Both the position numbers and the translations under genes were made by a program. From MFD01213-c1 sp963704405 (GTDB lineage Bacteria > Planctomycetota > Phycisphaerae > Tepidisphaerales > Tepidisphaeraceae), in the NCBI GenBank assembly GCA_963704405.1, contig OY969903.1, forward strand, positions 2,852,001 through 2,916,000: a stretch of 64,000 bases of DNA, given 5' to 3'. Below the pieces are notes generated by a model. It was not told the origin of the DNA and made no database searches. It was given only the letters and a program-made list of their open reading frames with translations. Shown here one piece after another: positions 1 through 10,144 of this stretch; the first letter of the stretch is position 1; the number at the start of each line of letters is the position of its first letter.

Positions 1-2136
1 GAACTTCACACCAGCCGGCATTTTGGCGATGGGCAGCTTCTCACCGGCGTGCGCGGAATGCAGATCGCCGGGATATTTGACGCCGCCGTTTCCAAAGCCC
101 ATGTTCGTCCAGTCGGGACGCGTGTAGGTTAATCCGCTGGGTTCAAATTCGGTCTGCTCGCCTACGACCGCAATACGGCTGAGCGTGGGTGTGATGTAAT
201 GCACGCGGCCAAGAAAATTGATCGCATATCGTGCCCGCCAATAGAGAGACGCATAGAGAATTTCATCGCCGTGCCTGATTGCCACAACGCCATCCTCTTC
301 ATCGCTCCAGACAAAATCCGGCTGTCCCGGAGTCATCGGCAGCCGCCGAAGCCGGGCAGGCTGCTTCATCAGCGATTCGTATTGATCAGGAACGCCTAAT
401 GATCCCGCGGTGATACGAAGACCTCCGCCGGTCAGGCGCTCAGAGAGCGTCATGAAAAACTGGTTGTCCTGCAGCATCTGCTGGCTGTAACCGACGGCGT
501 CGGATTCCAGCGTGGCGGCGGCGGTATAGAGCGCCGATGCGTCCCATGTGTTTCGTTCGGCGTAGGTCACGTCGCCGGGGAAATGCATGTCGCGCCAACC
601 AACGATGCATTCCAGCCGCATCGCGCGATTGCCCTGAGCATCGAGCATGGGATATCGAAATACCGCGCGGGCGTTGGCGATTTTTTCGAGCTGCTTTTCG
701 ATTTTCGCATCGCCGCCCTGGCCGGGATCGCGCGTCGCATCGTAGATTTGAGTGACCCAATCCAGCACTTCGCCGTAGGTGCCGACGTAACCCAGCTCTT
801 TGCTCAGGCCCTTTGCCGTCAGCTCGAAATAGTTGTCGCCGGCTGTCCTGGACGGGCCGGCATCGGTATCGCTTCCCAGCCACGGTTCGATACCGATGGA
901 TTCATACAGGTAGTGCAGAACCTTTTCTTCAGGCAGGGCATGCGCGGGATCGATCGCCTCGACGGCGCGGTTGGCTCGATAGATATTCAGGTCGATGATC
1001 ATGGATTGGTTGGTGTAGAGCCGCCGGTGATATCGATGCCAATCGCGGCTGGCCTGGAGCATCTGCGACCAGCCCCGGCGGCGCGTCACATCCAATGCGC
1101 CTTGGATCGATTGATCCAGCAGCGGAGCAAGCGGAGATGCGAGCAGCCGCACGGCGTCGCCGGCCATTCCCATCCCAAACCAATCGCCGTTGTAGACCGT
1201 GGGATCTTCCTCCGCGAGCTTTGGGTCTTTGCGATAGGCGACATAAAGCGCATCGCAGGCTTTGACCGTTTGCGCGATTGCTTTGGGATTGTGATACGCC
1301 GCCGTCCACCTGGTGTGATAGGCGCGCGCCAGTAGATGCAGTTGCACCTGGTTTAAGGGTTTTTCGGACGAAAGCAGTTTTGAAACTTCTCCGTCGACGT
1401 GTTCCTTCAGCTTATTCATGGTCTCTGCGCCGGGCTCGGTTCGCACCGGCGGGCTTGCTGACGCAGCGCCCTGCTTTTCATCGGCAGGGGGGACAAAATA
1501 GCTGTCGGTGTGCGTATATAACGCGTAGAAGCCGCGGGTCGGATCTTTCATTGGCCTCTGATATTGCTCAAAGGTTGAGCCATATCCCCAAACCCGGCCA
1601 CTGCTGCGAATCTCGCAGTGCAGTTCGGTTTTCCCTTTGGTCAATTCAATCGGTAACGGCGACGTGTTGTAATAAAACCGCCCGTTGAATCCCGGATCTT
1701 CCGTGCCGAAATCGAGAATGTCGATATCGCCAAGGTGGCGATATCCGATCTGCTTTCCTTCGCAATACAGCATCAACCGATCCTGCGTGACATCATCACC
1801 CCACAGGCGAATGGTGACATAGTTGGATCTTGCGGGGTCGACCTTCAGTGTGAATGAAATGCGCCCGCCGGCCCAGTTGATCGTATCTTGCGGGAGCAAG
1901 CGCCGGGCAGGTTCGCCAAGGCCGCCTTTGATGAGATCGCTGTGGTCTGCCTGTAGCGAGTGTGATTTCTCCGATGCCGCATCGCCGAATCGAATGATAT
2001 CGACAAGGTCCGAATGCTCCGCGGCAAAAACAGGCAACGCCGAAAAAAATGCGATGACCATTGCCGCGCCCCACATGGCGAGCAAGACAATTTCCGGCCG
2101 ATTTATTCGCAGGCCACGGGTGAAGCGATGCGGCAT
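1..2136 (-). CDS. Large secreted protein of unknown function, 3' end outside the window
   Basis: The frame is open from an ATG at 2136 to the left edge, giving 712 residues without a stop, so the C-terminus is missing. Residues 1-45 have basic residues, then a hydrophobic stretch ending in a PVFAAEH cleavage-like site, so export is likely. The next ~130 residues are beta-rich and look like a jelly-roll or carbohydrate-binding module (FTLKVDPARSNYVTIRLWGD). From about residue 230 the sequence becomes mostly helical with many Trp, Tyr and His, as in alpha/alpha-barrel polysaccharide lyases or hydrolases, but I cannot name a family. It is divergent from the LEPR beta-helix gene that follows. Role in polysaccharide breakdown is inference only. 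Confidence 0.75.
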   Translation of the reverse strand, partial: MPHRFTRGLRINRPEIVLLAMWGAAMVIAFFSALPVFAAEHSDLVDIIRFGDAASEKSHSLQADHSDLIKGGLGEPARRLLPQDTINWAGGRISFTLKVDPARSNYVTIRLWGDDVTQDRLMLYCEGKQIGYRHLGDIDILDFGTEDPGFNGRFYYNTSPLPIELTKGKTELHCEIRSSGRVWGYGSTFEQYQRPMKDPTRGFYALYTHTDSYFVPPADEKQGAASASPPVRTEPGAETMNKLKEHVDGEVSKLLSSEKPLNQVQLHLLARAYHTRWTAAYHNPKAIAQTVKACDALYVAYRKDPKLAEEDPTVYNGDWFGMGMAGDAVRLLASPLAPLLDQSIQGALDVTRRRGWSQMLQASRDWHRYHRRLYTNQSMIIDLNIYRANRAVEAIDPAHALPEEKVLHYLYESIGIEPWLGSDTDAGPSRTAGDNYFELTAKGLSKELGYVGTYGEVLDWVTQIYDATRDPGQGGDAKIEKQLEKIANARAVFRYPMLDAQGNRAMRLECIVGWRDMHFPGDVTYAERNTWDASALYTAAATLESDAVGYSQQMLQDNQFFMTLSERLTGGGLRITAGSLGVPDQYESLMKQPARLRRLPMTPGQPDFVWSDEEDGVVAIRHGDEILYASLYWRARYAINFLGRVHYITPTLSRIAVVGEQTEFEPSGLTYTRPDWTNMGFGNGGVKYPGDLHSAHAGEKLPIAKMPAGVKF

Positions 2137-2495
2137 TGAATTCCTCAGATGTTGATAAGAGCCTCTTAAGATTTTTCCACTCATTGAACATGGCGGACAG
2201 GCGCGCACCAACCGCGAACGGCGCCTTCCGGCTTCACAGCATCGCAGGAACCGCTCGCCGCAGACTGCTAAGGCAACCGCCAGCACCTGACGTCAATCCA
2301 TACCGTCTATGCCTGCCCTGACGCCCGCACCGCTGCGCATGGGTCTTAAACACCTCGATCTCCATTCATTTCTCCGATTGCCGCCGATCTTCGCACCCGA
2401 TTCATTCGTAGCGTTGATTCATGCAACGTCTCGGCCAATTCAGTTATCGGCCGTGCGGGAGAGAACCGATGGAATCAGCATTCGGAGCCTTGGAA
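2137..2495. other. Divergent intergenic region with a short palindrome
   Basis: This 359-bp gap separates two divergently transcribed genes for exported proteins and must hold both promoters. A 13-bp palindrome, TAAGAG-C-CTCTTA at 2156-2168, lies just upstream of the minus-strand start and could be an operator. I see no convincing sigma-70 boxes, RNA gene or terminator. Open frames here that begin before 2496 are upstream extensions without ribosome binding sites. Confidence 0.4.
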
Positions 2496-5008
2496 ATGAA
2501 GACTGTCAAAACCAATTCCCGTCATCGCCGCTTCACGCGAAAGCTTTCTGCCGCGACCGATCGCGCCGTCGAGCTTCTGGAGCCGCGCCGAATGTTCAGT
2601 ACATATACCGTAAATGGCGCCGGCGCCGCGCGGATTACGTCGACCTCGAAACCGCAATCGTCAAAGCGCCCGCTAACTCAACATTGCTCGTCTATCCCGG
2701 CACCTACACCGCCCATCCCAGCGACATCGACGCGACGGCGTCGGTTTTCTGGATCAACAAACCCCTCACGCTTCTTTCGGTCGGCGGGCCGACCGTTACG
2801 ACGCTGGCCGTCCCGATGGGCCAGTATCAGAATGTCCTCATCAGCTCCAGCAACGTCCGCGTTGAAGGCTTCACCTTAAAGAACGGCCAGTTCTGCGCCG
2901 ATGCGCAGGACTTCTTAAACAACACGACGCTGACCAACATCGTCCTGAAAAATCTGAACATCATCCCCGACGCCGTCACCGGCGACGGGCATGGCATCCT
3001 CTACGAGCAGACCTGCAATTCCGTCATCGATAACTGCACCGTCGGCATGTCCTATGCCAACGGCATCTTTCTCGACCATCAGAGCAACAACGACATCGTG
3101 ATGAACTCCACCGTCAACGGCACGATGACTCAGCACGGCATCGCGATCAAGAACTCCAACAACGACCAGCTTCTGAACAATACAGTCACTGCTTCGCATT
3201 TTGACGGCATCATTCTGGTCACCGGCTCAAACAACCGGATTATCGGGAACAACATTTCAGGCCACACCGTCGACGGCATCACCGTCACGGAGATGTCCGA
3301 CTTCAATTACGTTGCTCAGAACACGATCGTCTCCAACGGCCTGGCCTCCGGCCGCACCGCCGGCACCGGCATCTGGTTGAACAACGAATCCGACGGCAAC
3401 ACGGTTTATGCCAATACGATGTCCGGCTCACCGGAGAACGGCATCGCCGTGTTTGTCTCCAGCAACAACCTCATCTCCGGCAATGAAATCTTCGGCAACC
3501 ATGAAGGCGGCATCTTCGTCTGGGACGCGCAAGGCGATTCCCGCTTCGTCGGCCACGCCCCGACCAACACGATCATTGTGAACAACTATATCCACGACAA
3601 CACGTTCAACGCCGCCGTCAATCTCCGCGGCGCCATTCAAACCGATGTCGAACACAACTACATCTCCGGCGCATTCACCGGTGTCTATGGCTCCAGCACC
3701 GACGGCGGTTTGATCGTCCAGCGCGCTGTCCATACGCAGTTCATCGGCAACACGATGGTGAATTTGCAGATCGGTGAATACATCTATCCCACCGGGGTGG
3801 ACGTGCAGATCTTCCGCAATCGCGAAATCAATGTCGGCAACAACTATGCCTTTCGCGGCGCTGTCGGTGTCCACTTCGACGCCGGCGTCAACGTCGGTGG
3901 AAACTTCTGGAGCGGCCAGAAGGGCAAAGTGAAAAAAGGCTATCTCCCCGCCTACACCAAATTCATCTACGATGCCCGCGGCCGCCTCGGCGGTGGATTC
4001 AAAGACGCCTTCCCGTTCGCCGACGAAACACTCGGGGCGGCTTACAGCGTCACGGTCACCAACCCCGCCGCCGGTTCCAGCATCGCCTCCGGAAGCAAGC
4101 AGGTTATTCAGTGGACCTCTACCGCCAGCGTTCTGGTCGACATTTACTATTCGTCATCTGAGACGGGGGATGTCCTGATTGCCGCCAATCGGCCTGATAT
4201 TGGCGTCTATCCCTGGACCGTTCCCAGCCTGGTCGCCGGAAGCGACTATGTCATCAAAGTCATTCCGAAAAATTCGGCGGGCGTGGTGAAGGGCGCTGCC
4301 GGAGTCAGCGGCACATTCTCCGCCGAAGGTTCGGGCAACCTGAATTTGTTATCGCCCGCTCGTGATGCGGTCGCCGCTCCCGGCGGCACATTGCGTGTCG
4401 CGTGGGAAGCCGCCGTCATCGGCACCCCGGTCGATGTGGACATCCAAACCGACGGCGGCGCCTGGACCCCGCTCGCGTCCGCGGTCACAGACAGCTTTGT
4501 CAATGTGACGCTCCCGAATGTCACCACAACTCAGGCGCGTTTCCGCATTCGCGATCATGTCACCGGCGCGGCCAGCACGCAGGAAGGCTTCTTCCGAATT
4601 GGAAATGTTGCCGCCGTCACCACTCCCGCCGCATCCATGCTGATCGGCGCCAATCAACCACTTGCCTGGATATCACCGGCGAACACCACAACTGTCGATA
4701 TCGACTATTGGACCGGCAAGCAGTGGCGCTCCATCGCCAGCCGTATGCCGGATGTCGGTCATTTCCTCTGGTTCGTCCCCGAAACCGCCACCTCGGCGGC
4801 CACCATTCGCGTGACTTTCCACGACGCCACCGACGCCCAGATCGGCACTGCCACCAGCAGCGCATTCACGATCAAATACCCGCTGGCGCACGCGAAGGCA
4901 GTCCACTCAGTCGGAAGCGCCCCATTGGCAGCCCCGCTGGCAATGGGCACACCTCTGGTAAGACCGACAATCCCCCGAAACTTCCTCAGGACCGGTTTAT
5001 GGAACTGA
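2496..5008 (+). CDS. Secreted right-handed beta-helix protein with LEPR motif (frameshift near 2625)
   Basis: The N-terminus starts at ATG 2496 (upstream GGAG). It reads as a basic leader, then VELLEPRRMFSTYTVNGAGA, the LEPR-type motif of planctomycete exported proteins. The frame then breaks in a repetitive GGCGCC stretch at about 2615-2640. Sequence typical of the same protein (ADYVDLETAIVKAPANSTLL) resumes in the frame that runs to 5008, which fits one missing base. Bridged length is ~837 residues. Residues ~50-500 contain repeated N-x-I-x-x-N and GI/GN turns (NSVIDNC, NNRIIGNNISG, NLISGNEIFG) of NosD-type parallel beta-helices, often polysaccharide-active or adhesive. The C-terminal ~350 residues hold two or three Ig-like modules with 'V..G....W' spacing like the Kre9/Knh1-type Ser/Thr-rich domain. 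Surface or secreted location is inferred. Confidence 0.85.
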
Positions 5009-5256
5009 TTGGCTGATCGTGGCCAACGCAATCGCGAAGATAGCCGCGATGAAAAGATTTTAGAATCACAGGTTTCGCAGATTTTCAAACAGTTTCTTCT
5101 TAATCTGCGCAGTCTGCGAAATCTGTGGGTTCAAAAAATATTGTCCTGATCTTCGCGCCATCGCGGTCGAATTAGATTTAATCAAGGTTCTCCCAGCCCT
5201 TGGCATCGCGGCTACCCTTCCCTATCATTCCTCGCTCGCTTTCAAGGAGCCTCGGA
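5009..5256. repeat. Intergenic stretch with a CTGCG-type dispersed repeat
   Basis: The segment around 5085-5140 contains TTAATCTGCGCAGTCTGCG followed by AAATCTGTGG. Related strings recur between genes near 15605-15640, 51400-51475 and 60660-60745 in this window. Such 'rows of CTGCG' are common between genes in planctomycetes and verrucomicrobia. No gene is seen here; the ribosome binding site of the next gene (AAGGAG at ~5244) ends the gap. Confidence 0.45.
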
Positions 5257-6036
5257 ATGAAGTTCGGCATTTGTACATCATTCGCCAACGCACCAGCCGT
5301 CAAGGCGGCGGGGTGGGATTACGTTGAGGAGAATGTGCAAACGCTCCTGCAGGGCACGGTTACGGATGACCAGTGGAACCACGAGCAGGCGGCCAGGTCC
5401 GCGGGCCTGCCCATTCCTGCCGCCAACTGTCTTGTGCCCGCCCATCTTCGTATCACCGGGCCTGACGCACGCCTTTCAACCCTCCAGCAATACATGGCGA
5501 CGGTCATCGAACGGGCGGCGAAGCTTGGCGTCAAGACGCTGGTTTTTGGCAGCGGCGGGGCGCGGAATGTGCCGGATGGATTCGATCGCGAAGTGGCCGC
5601 CGAGCAGATTGTGGCGTTCGCGACGGCGAGTGCGGGGCTTGCGGCGCCGAAAAATATCACGATCGTCGCCGAGCCGCTGAATCGCGGGGAATGCAATATC
5701 ATTAATACCGTTGCCGAAGCAATGCATTATGTGAAGGCGGTCGGACACCCGAATTTTCAGTGCCTGGTCGATACCTATCACCTGTGGCTGGAGAATGAAC
5801 CGCTTGAGAATCTGGCCGAGGCGATGCCTTCAATCAGGCATGTGCATCTGGCGGATAAAGATGGCCGAGTTGCGCCGGGCCTGAGCGGCAAGGCCGACTA
5901 CCGACCGTTCTTCAAGGTCTTGAAGCAGGGGGGTTATACAGGCCCGATCAGCTTTGAAGGAAATGCGATTCCCGATTTTGACAAGACGGCTCCGAAGGTT
6001 CTGGAGTTCGTGAAGAAGCAGTGGAGCGAGGCTTAG
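5257..6036 (+). CDS. Sugar phosphate isomerase/epimerase (hydroxypyruvate isomerase-like TIM barrel)
   Basis: Start at ATG 5257 is set by AAGGAG 8 bases upstream; the longer frame from 5200 has no such site. The 259-residue product matches the AP-endonuclease-2-type TIM barrel of sugar isomerases. Visible are the N-terminal strand MKFGICTSFA, a GSGGARNVPDGF loop near residue 105, a metal-binding Glu in VAEPLNRGE (~residue 145), DTYHLW (~175), and RHVHLADKDG (~205), ending in GPISFEGN. These supply the Glu/Asp/His metal set of the family, which interconverts ketoses and aldoses in the cytoplasm. The exact substrate cannot be read from sequence. No signal peptide is seen. serC follows 87 bp downstream on the same strand. 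Confidence 0.85.
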   Translation: MKFGICTSFANAPAVKAAGWDYVEENVQTLLQGTVTDDQWNHEQAARSAGLPIPAANCLVPAHLRITGPDARLSTLQQYMATVIERAAKLGVKTLVFGSGGARNVPDGFDREVAAEQIVAFATASAGLAAPKNITIVAEPLNRGECNIINTVAEAMHYVKAVGHPNFQCLVDTYHLWLENEPLENLAEAMPSIRHVHLADKDGRVAPGLSGKADYRPFFKVLKQGGYTGPISFEGNAIPDFDKTAPKVLEFVKKQWSEA

Positions 6037-6123
6037 GAGTTGTCCGTGGTTAGTTGTCCGTTGTCCGTTGCTGGGTGGGGTCTTGGATGATTGTTTTGAA
6101 TTGTATTTATAAAGGAACTTAAA

Positions 6124-7206
6124 ATGTCTCATCGAATTTTTAATTTTAGTGCGGGTCCTGCGATGTTGCCGACGGAAGTCCTGGAGAAGTCGGCGGCGGC
6201 GTTGCTCGATTACCAGGGCAAGGGCTTCGGCATCGCGGAGGTGAGCCATCGCGGGAAAGAGTTTGAAGCGGTTAACGATGAAGCGATCGCCAGGTGCAAG
6301 TCGCTGCTGGGGCTTGGCGATTCGCATGATGTTGTCTTTCTTCAAGGCGGGGCGACGGCGCTGTTCACGCTGATTCCGATGAACTTTCTGCACAGCAGCG
6401 CGGACTACCTCGTGAGCGGCGAGTGGAGCAAGAAGGCCGCGTCTTTTGGGAAGGAAGTCGGGAAGATCAACATTGTCGCCAGCAGCGAGGCGAGCAACTT
6501 CGATCACGCGCCCAAGCAGAGCGAGTGGAAGCTGACGCCGGAGGCGGATTACTTTCATGTCTGCACGAACGAGACGGTGCATGGGCATCGCCTGCCGACG
6601 TGGCCGAAGCACCCGAACCTGATTGTCGATGCGAGCAGCGAGTTCATGTCGCGGCCGCACCCGGTGGGGGAATGTGCCCTGGTGTACGGCGGTGCGCAGA
6701 AGAACCTGGGGCCTTCAGGGCTGGTGCTGGCGATCGTGCGGAAGGACTTGTACGCGAACCAGAAGAAGGTGCCGACGAAGCTTTGGAGCTTTAAGGACCA
6801 GGCGGAAAACAAGTCGATGATCAATACACCGCCTACATTTGGCGTGTACATACTGCTGGAAGTGTTCCGCTGGATTGAAGCACAAGGCGGGCTGGCCGCG
6901 ATGGAGAAGCGGAACGCGACCAAGGCGGCTTTGATCTACGACACGATCGACCAGAGCAATGGGTTCTATACCGGGACGGTGACGATCAAGGAGCAGCGGT
7001 CGCACATGAATGTGACGTATCGGCTGCCGAACGAGGAACTGACGGACGAGTTTGTGAAGACGGCCGCCAAGCAGGGGATGGTGGGATTGAAAGGATACCG
7101 CAGCGTCGGAGGCATCCGGGCGAGTATTTATAATGCGATGCCGGTGGAAGGATGCCAGTCGCTGGCGACGTTTATGAAGGATTTCGCCTCTAAAAAATCG
7201 ACGTAA
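6124..7206 (+). CDS. serC: Phosphoserine aminotransferase
   Basis: A 360-residue class V aminotransferase of normal SerC length. It starts MSHRIFNFSAGPAMLPTEVL, the diagnostic SerC N-terminus, after AAAGGAAC. The pyridoxal-phosphate lysine lies in GGAQKNLGPSG (about K192), and the substrate loop ends with GGIRASIYNAMP near the C-terminus. The enzyme converts 3-phosphohydroxypyruvate and glutamate to O-phosphoserine for serine synthesis and, in many bacteria, a parallel step in pyridoxal phosphate synthesis. No serA or serB is adjacent. The upstream isomerase gene is close enough for cotranscription, but nothing links their functions directly. Confidence 0.96.
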   Translation: MSHRIFNFSAGPAMLPTEVLEKSAAALLDYQGKGFGIAEVSHRGKEFEAVNDEAIARCKSLLGLGDSHDVVFLQGGATALFTLIPMNFLHSSADYLVSGEWSKKAASFGKEVGKINIVASSEASNFDHAPKQSEWKLTPEADYFHVCTNETVHGHRLPTWPKHPNLIVDASSEFMSRPHPVGECALVYGGAQKNLGPSGLVLAIVRKDLYANQKKVPTKLWSFKDQAENKSMINTPPTFGVYILLEVFRWIEAQGGLAAMEKRNATKAALIYDTIDQSNGFYTGTVTIKEQRSHMNVTYRLPNEELTDEFVKTAAKQGMVGLKGYRSVGGIRASIYNAMPVEGCQSLATFMKDFASKKST

Positions 7207-7234
7207 GAATGATTGAGGGAAGGGGGGGGTTTAC

Positions 7235-7322
7235 AAAAGTGAACAGAAGTTTGCGCTTTTTCAGAAATTAATAGTGTTTACTAACTTGTTTTAATTCGAG
7301 ACCAAGCGTTTTGTTCACTTTT
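7235..7322. repeat. Inverted repeat between convergent genes
   Basis: AAAAGTGAACA at 7235-7245 is matched by TGTTCACTTTT at 7312-7322, an 11-bp perfect inverted repeat with a 66-base AT-rich spacer. It sits between the 3' ends of serC and the DUF3309 gene. The arms are AT-rich with a long loop, so a classic terminator is unlikely. It might be the ends of a small element or a protein site. Confidence 0.4.
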
Positions 7323-7344
7323 TAGCGATTGCGCGGTGTGGGAA

Positions 7345-7515
7345 TCAGATAGATTTATTGTTTAGGAGGAGCAGGATGATGGCTACGACGAGGAGGACGC
7401 CCAGTCCGCCGCTGGGGTAGTAGCCCCAACCGGCGCTATAGGGCCAAGTGGGGAGCATGCCCAGGAGGAGGACGAGCACGACGACAATGACAAGGAGTCT
7501 GATGGCGCTATTCAT
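7345..7515 (-). CDS. Small DUF3309-type membrane protein
   Basis: ATG at 7515 follows AAGGAA at a good distance, giving 56 residues; the longer frame to 7599 has no ribosome binding site. The protein has two hydrophobic helices around the motif LGMLPTWPYSAGWGYYPSGGLG, the hallmark of DUF3309 proteins (~50 residues, function unknown, widespread in Proteobacteria and Planctomycetes). The second helix ends VVAIILLLL. It is probably an inner-membrane miniprotein linked to stress or envelope state in other groups, which is inference. A second small minus-strand membrane gene lies 89 bp upstream. Confidence 0.85.
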   Translation of the reverse strand: MNSAIRLLVIVVVLVLLLGMLPTWPYSAGWGYYPSGGLGVLLVVAIILLLLNNKSI

Positions 7516-7603
7516 GGGGTTCCTTTTGTTCGTATGATTGGGTTGGTGGGCGAAAAGGGCGTTGGGATTTTGTGATGAAGCAGATTTCTGCTTCCCCATT
7601 TTG

Positions 7604-7819
7604 CTACGGAGTTTTGTCGAGGCCTCGAAGTTGGCGGCGGATGGCTTTTTGGTGTTTTTTTTGTTCAGTACGGAGTTGGGCGGGAGATTTCTTTTTTCGG
7701 TGAGGGATCAGGGCGAAGGCGCGGTGGAGTATGGTGACGGTGGCCAGCACACCGAGAAGAAGCCAGCGTTTTGGCCAGGGTTTGGTGGGGCCGACTGTGG
7801 GAAGAGTGGTCATGGTCAT
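7604..7819 (-). CDS. Small basic protein with one membrane helix
   Basis: Seventy-one residues from ATG 7819, with GGAG 8 bases upstream. A short polar start is followed by one hydrophobic helix (RWLLLGVLATVTIL), then a strongly basic tail rich in Lys, Arg and Gln (HRKKKSPAQLRTEQKKHQK). That layout suggests a membrane-anchored protein with a cytoplasmic basic tail. I do not recognise a family. It lies just upstream of the DUF3309 gene on the same strand, so the two may share a transcript. A competing minus-strand frame (7665-7913) has no helix and a poor start. Confidence 0.5.
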   Translation of the reverse strand: MTMTTLPTVGPTKPWPKRWLLLGVLATVTILHRAFALIPHRKKKSPAQLRTEQKKHQKAIRRQLRGLDKTP

Positions 7820-8304
7820 GGGGGCTTGCTCCGTATTTGATGCAGAGCATGTGGCGTACCAGGCTCAACATTTGGGGGTGGCGGGATAGAAGTGACGTTC
7901 TGGTGAATGGCATGGGGCGACAGAGTGACGGGGTGTCGGGGTGATTGACACGGGTCCAGGTTTGGGATTTAGGGCCTCGGATTTTTCCGCCGTTCCCTCA
8001 TGGGGAGGGGGTGAGGCATGATGTGGTGGCGAGCGGTATTGGAAAGGTGGGTAGATGGGTGTGAACTGGCATTGTTTGACAGTGCCATAGCGATTTCCTT
8101 AAGATCAGTCCGCCGCGGGTGCTTGGGCGCAATGTGTGCGCTTTGGATCATGTTCTGGCTGGGCATGTTTTGCAGGCTGGCATATTGATAAGGGGAATCA
8201 CGGTTATCCCTGTCGCCGATGCGGCAACTGGTTGCGTGCCTGGAGCATCCGGTGTGTAGGTTGTGTAAAGTTTGTGACACCTTTCACTTTTGAGACCAAT
8301 CCCT
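7820..8304. other. Gap upstream of the GT2 gene, no gene supported
   Basis: This 485-bp gap lies between divergent genes. It contains a possible weak promoter on the plus strand (TTGACA at 8075-8080, TAAGAT 18 bases on), and a 39-residue frame on the minus strand (7969-8088) that has a good AAGGAA site but a composition unlike a protein. I see no RNA fold that I can name. Confidence 0.35.
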
Positions 8305-9872
8305 ATGTGGGAGCTGTTCTTTAAGCATTCGGTGACGATCGCGTATCTTTGCGTCCTTTGCACGGTCGCGCTATACGGTTTTCACCGTTACGTTCTGGTT
8401 TATCTTTATCTGAAGTACAAGCACGACGGGTACGTGCCGACGGGGCGGTTTGATGAGCTGCCGCGGGTGACGGTGCAGTTGCCGATGTACAACGAGGATG
8501 TGGTCGCGGAGCGGATCATCAAGGCTTCGTGCAAGATTGATTATCCGAAGGAGAAGCTCGAGATTCAGGTGCTGGATGACAGCACGGATCATTCGGCGGA
8601 GATTGCCCGCAAGGCCTGCGAAGAGATGGCCGCGCTGGGATATCCGATCACCTATATCCACCGGGACAACCGGACGGGATATAAGGCCGGCGCGCTGGCG
8701 GCGGGATTGAAGCAGGCGAAGGGGGAATTCATTGCGATCTTTGATGCGGATTTCATTCCGCCGACGGACATTTTTTATAATGTTGTTGACTATTTTTCGG
8801 ATGACAAAATCGGGATGGTGCAGATCCGCTGGGACCATCTGAACCGTGACGCTTCGCTGTTGACCAAGAGCCAGGCGATTTTCCTGGACGGGCATTTTGT
8901 CATCGAGCATACGGCTCGGAATCGATCCGGGCGGTTCATGCATTTCAACGGGACGGCGGGCGTCTGGCGGCGGACGACGATCGATGATGCGGGCGGCTGG
9001 CAGCATGATACGCTGACGGAAGATCTGGATTTGTCGTATCGGGCGCAGCTCAAGGGGTGGCAGTTTGTGTATTTGCCGCAGTTTTGTGCGCCGGCGGAAT
9101 TACCGCCGGAGATGATTGGATTTAAGCAGCAGGCGCACCGGTGGACGAAGGGGAGTTGCCAGACGTGCATCAAGCTGCTGCCGCGGATTTTGCGGTCGAA
9201 GCATCTGCCGATTCACGTGAAGACAGAGGCGTTTTTCCACCTGACGAATACGGTGGTCTATCCGCTGATGGTGGTGCTGACGCTGCTGATGTATCCGAGC
9301 TTTTTTAATGTATATGGGCCGTTCAAGCACACGGTGTGGGCGCAGTGGCTGTTTAGCGCGAGCCTCTTCATCCTGGCGACGTGCTCGGCCAGCACATTCT
9401 TTGCCTTTGCACAGCAGGAGTTGTTCGGCGCAAGGCGGGATGGAAATCGGTTTTGTATTTGCCGTTTTTAATGGCGCTGGGCGTAGGGATCAGCTTGAAT
9501 AATGCCAAGGCGGTGATCGAGGCGATCTGGGGGGCGATCAAACGCAAGCCGAGCGAGTTTGTGCGGACACCGAAGTATGGCGTGACGGGCCAGGATAAGA
9601 ATGGATGGCACGCGGAGAGCGTGTTTACGCTGAAACGATTGAGCCTGCCGATCATTGAGATCGCGTTTGGCTGCTACATGGCGGGTTGCCTGTTCATCAG
9701 CGTGTATTACACGTTTGGGTGCGCGAGTGCGCCGTTTCTGGCGATCTTTGCGGGGGGGTACTTTTATGTCGGGTTTAATTCGCTTTATGCGTTGTACAAA
9801 ATGAACCGCGAGGCGGCGGATGAAGTAGTGGAAGTGAATCCTGAGGCTTCTATTGATGCTACTTCGATCTGA
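8305..9872 (+). CDS. Cellulose-synthase-like family 2 glycosyltransferase (frameshift near 9427)
   Basis: ATG 8305 starts a membrane helix followed by the GT2 catalytic domain: VTVQLPMYNED (~residue 54), VLDDSTD, the DADF metal site (~147), TEDLDLSYR (~238) and QQAHRW (the QxxRW motif, ~275). C-terminal membrane helices follow. The frame breaks at 'TTCGGCGC' (about 9424-9430), and the remaining ~145 residues (KAGWKSVLYLPFLMALGVG...) continue one base out of phase, which fits one missing G. Bridged length is ~522 residues. The family makes beta-linked glucans or mannans at the inner membrane; this subgroup is common in planctomycetes and resembles glucomannan-synthase-like enzymes. Product is not assignable. 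No BcsB, BcsC or PilZ gene is adjacent. The start lacks a strong ribosome binding site; TTG 8290 is an alternative. Confidence 0.88.
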
Positions 9873-10001
9873 GATTGGCAGCCCGGTGGTAAAGGCCGGG
9901 GTAAAAGTCCTGGGGGTTTACTGCTTGAGAACAGTGAGGGCACGGAGAGAATTAAACGCGTTAAAGCGTGCCCTTATCTGTTTTCCTGCCGTAAGCTTGT
10001 A

Positions 10002-10081
10002 GAAGGGCCGCGAGCGGCCTGCGGTGAGCCAGTCGAACCGAATCAACTCCGCATATGGCTGGCGGATGGATAACGCTCGCA
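10002..10081. repeat. Direct repeat, left copy, flanking the toxin-antitoxin pair
   Basis: An 80-bp segment that recurs in the same orientation at 10832-10911 with roughly 80% identity; the cores share GCGGCCTGCGGTGAGC and TCGAACCGAATCAACTC. The two copies enclose exactly the DUF433/DUF5615 gene pair. The remaining bases of the 9873-10144 gap hold no gene. Confidence 0.8.
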
Positions 10082-10144
10082 TTTCTTCCAGATCGACAGA
10101 TTTAGCGTTCCAATATAGAATGCGTCGGCGTAAGGAGCGCTTCC

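Noticed and set aside
583..1335. Plus-strand 250-residue frame
   Set aside because: It lies opposite an unbroken 712-residue minus-strand frame with an export signal; its composition is that of a shadow.
7969..8088. 39-residue minus-strand frame with a good AAGGAA site
   Set aside because: The product is low in complexity (many His, Pro, Asn, Ser) and resembles no protein; the ribosome-site match can arise by chance.
8195..8290. Possible riboswitch before the glycosyltransferase gene
   Set aside because: Hairpins can be drawn, but I could not match the conserved cores of c-di-GMP or cobalamin riboswitches.
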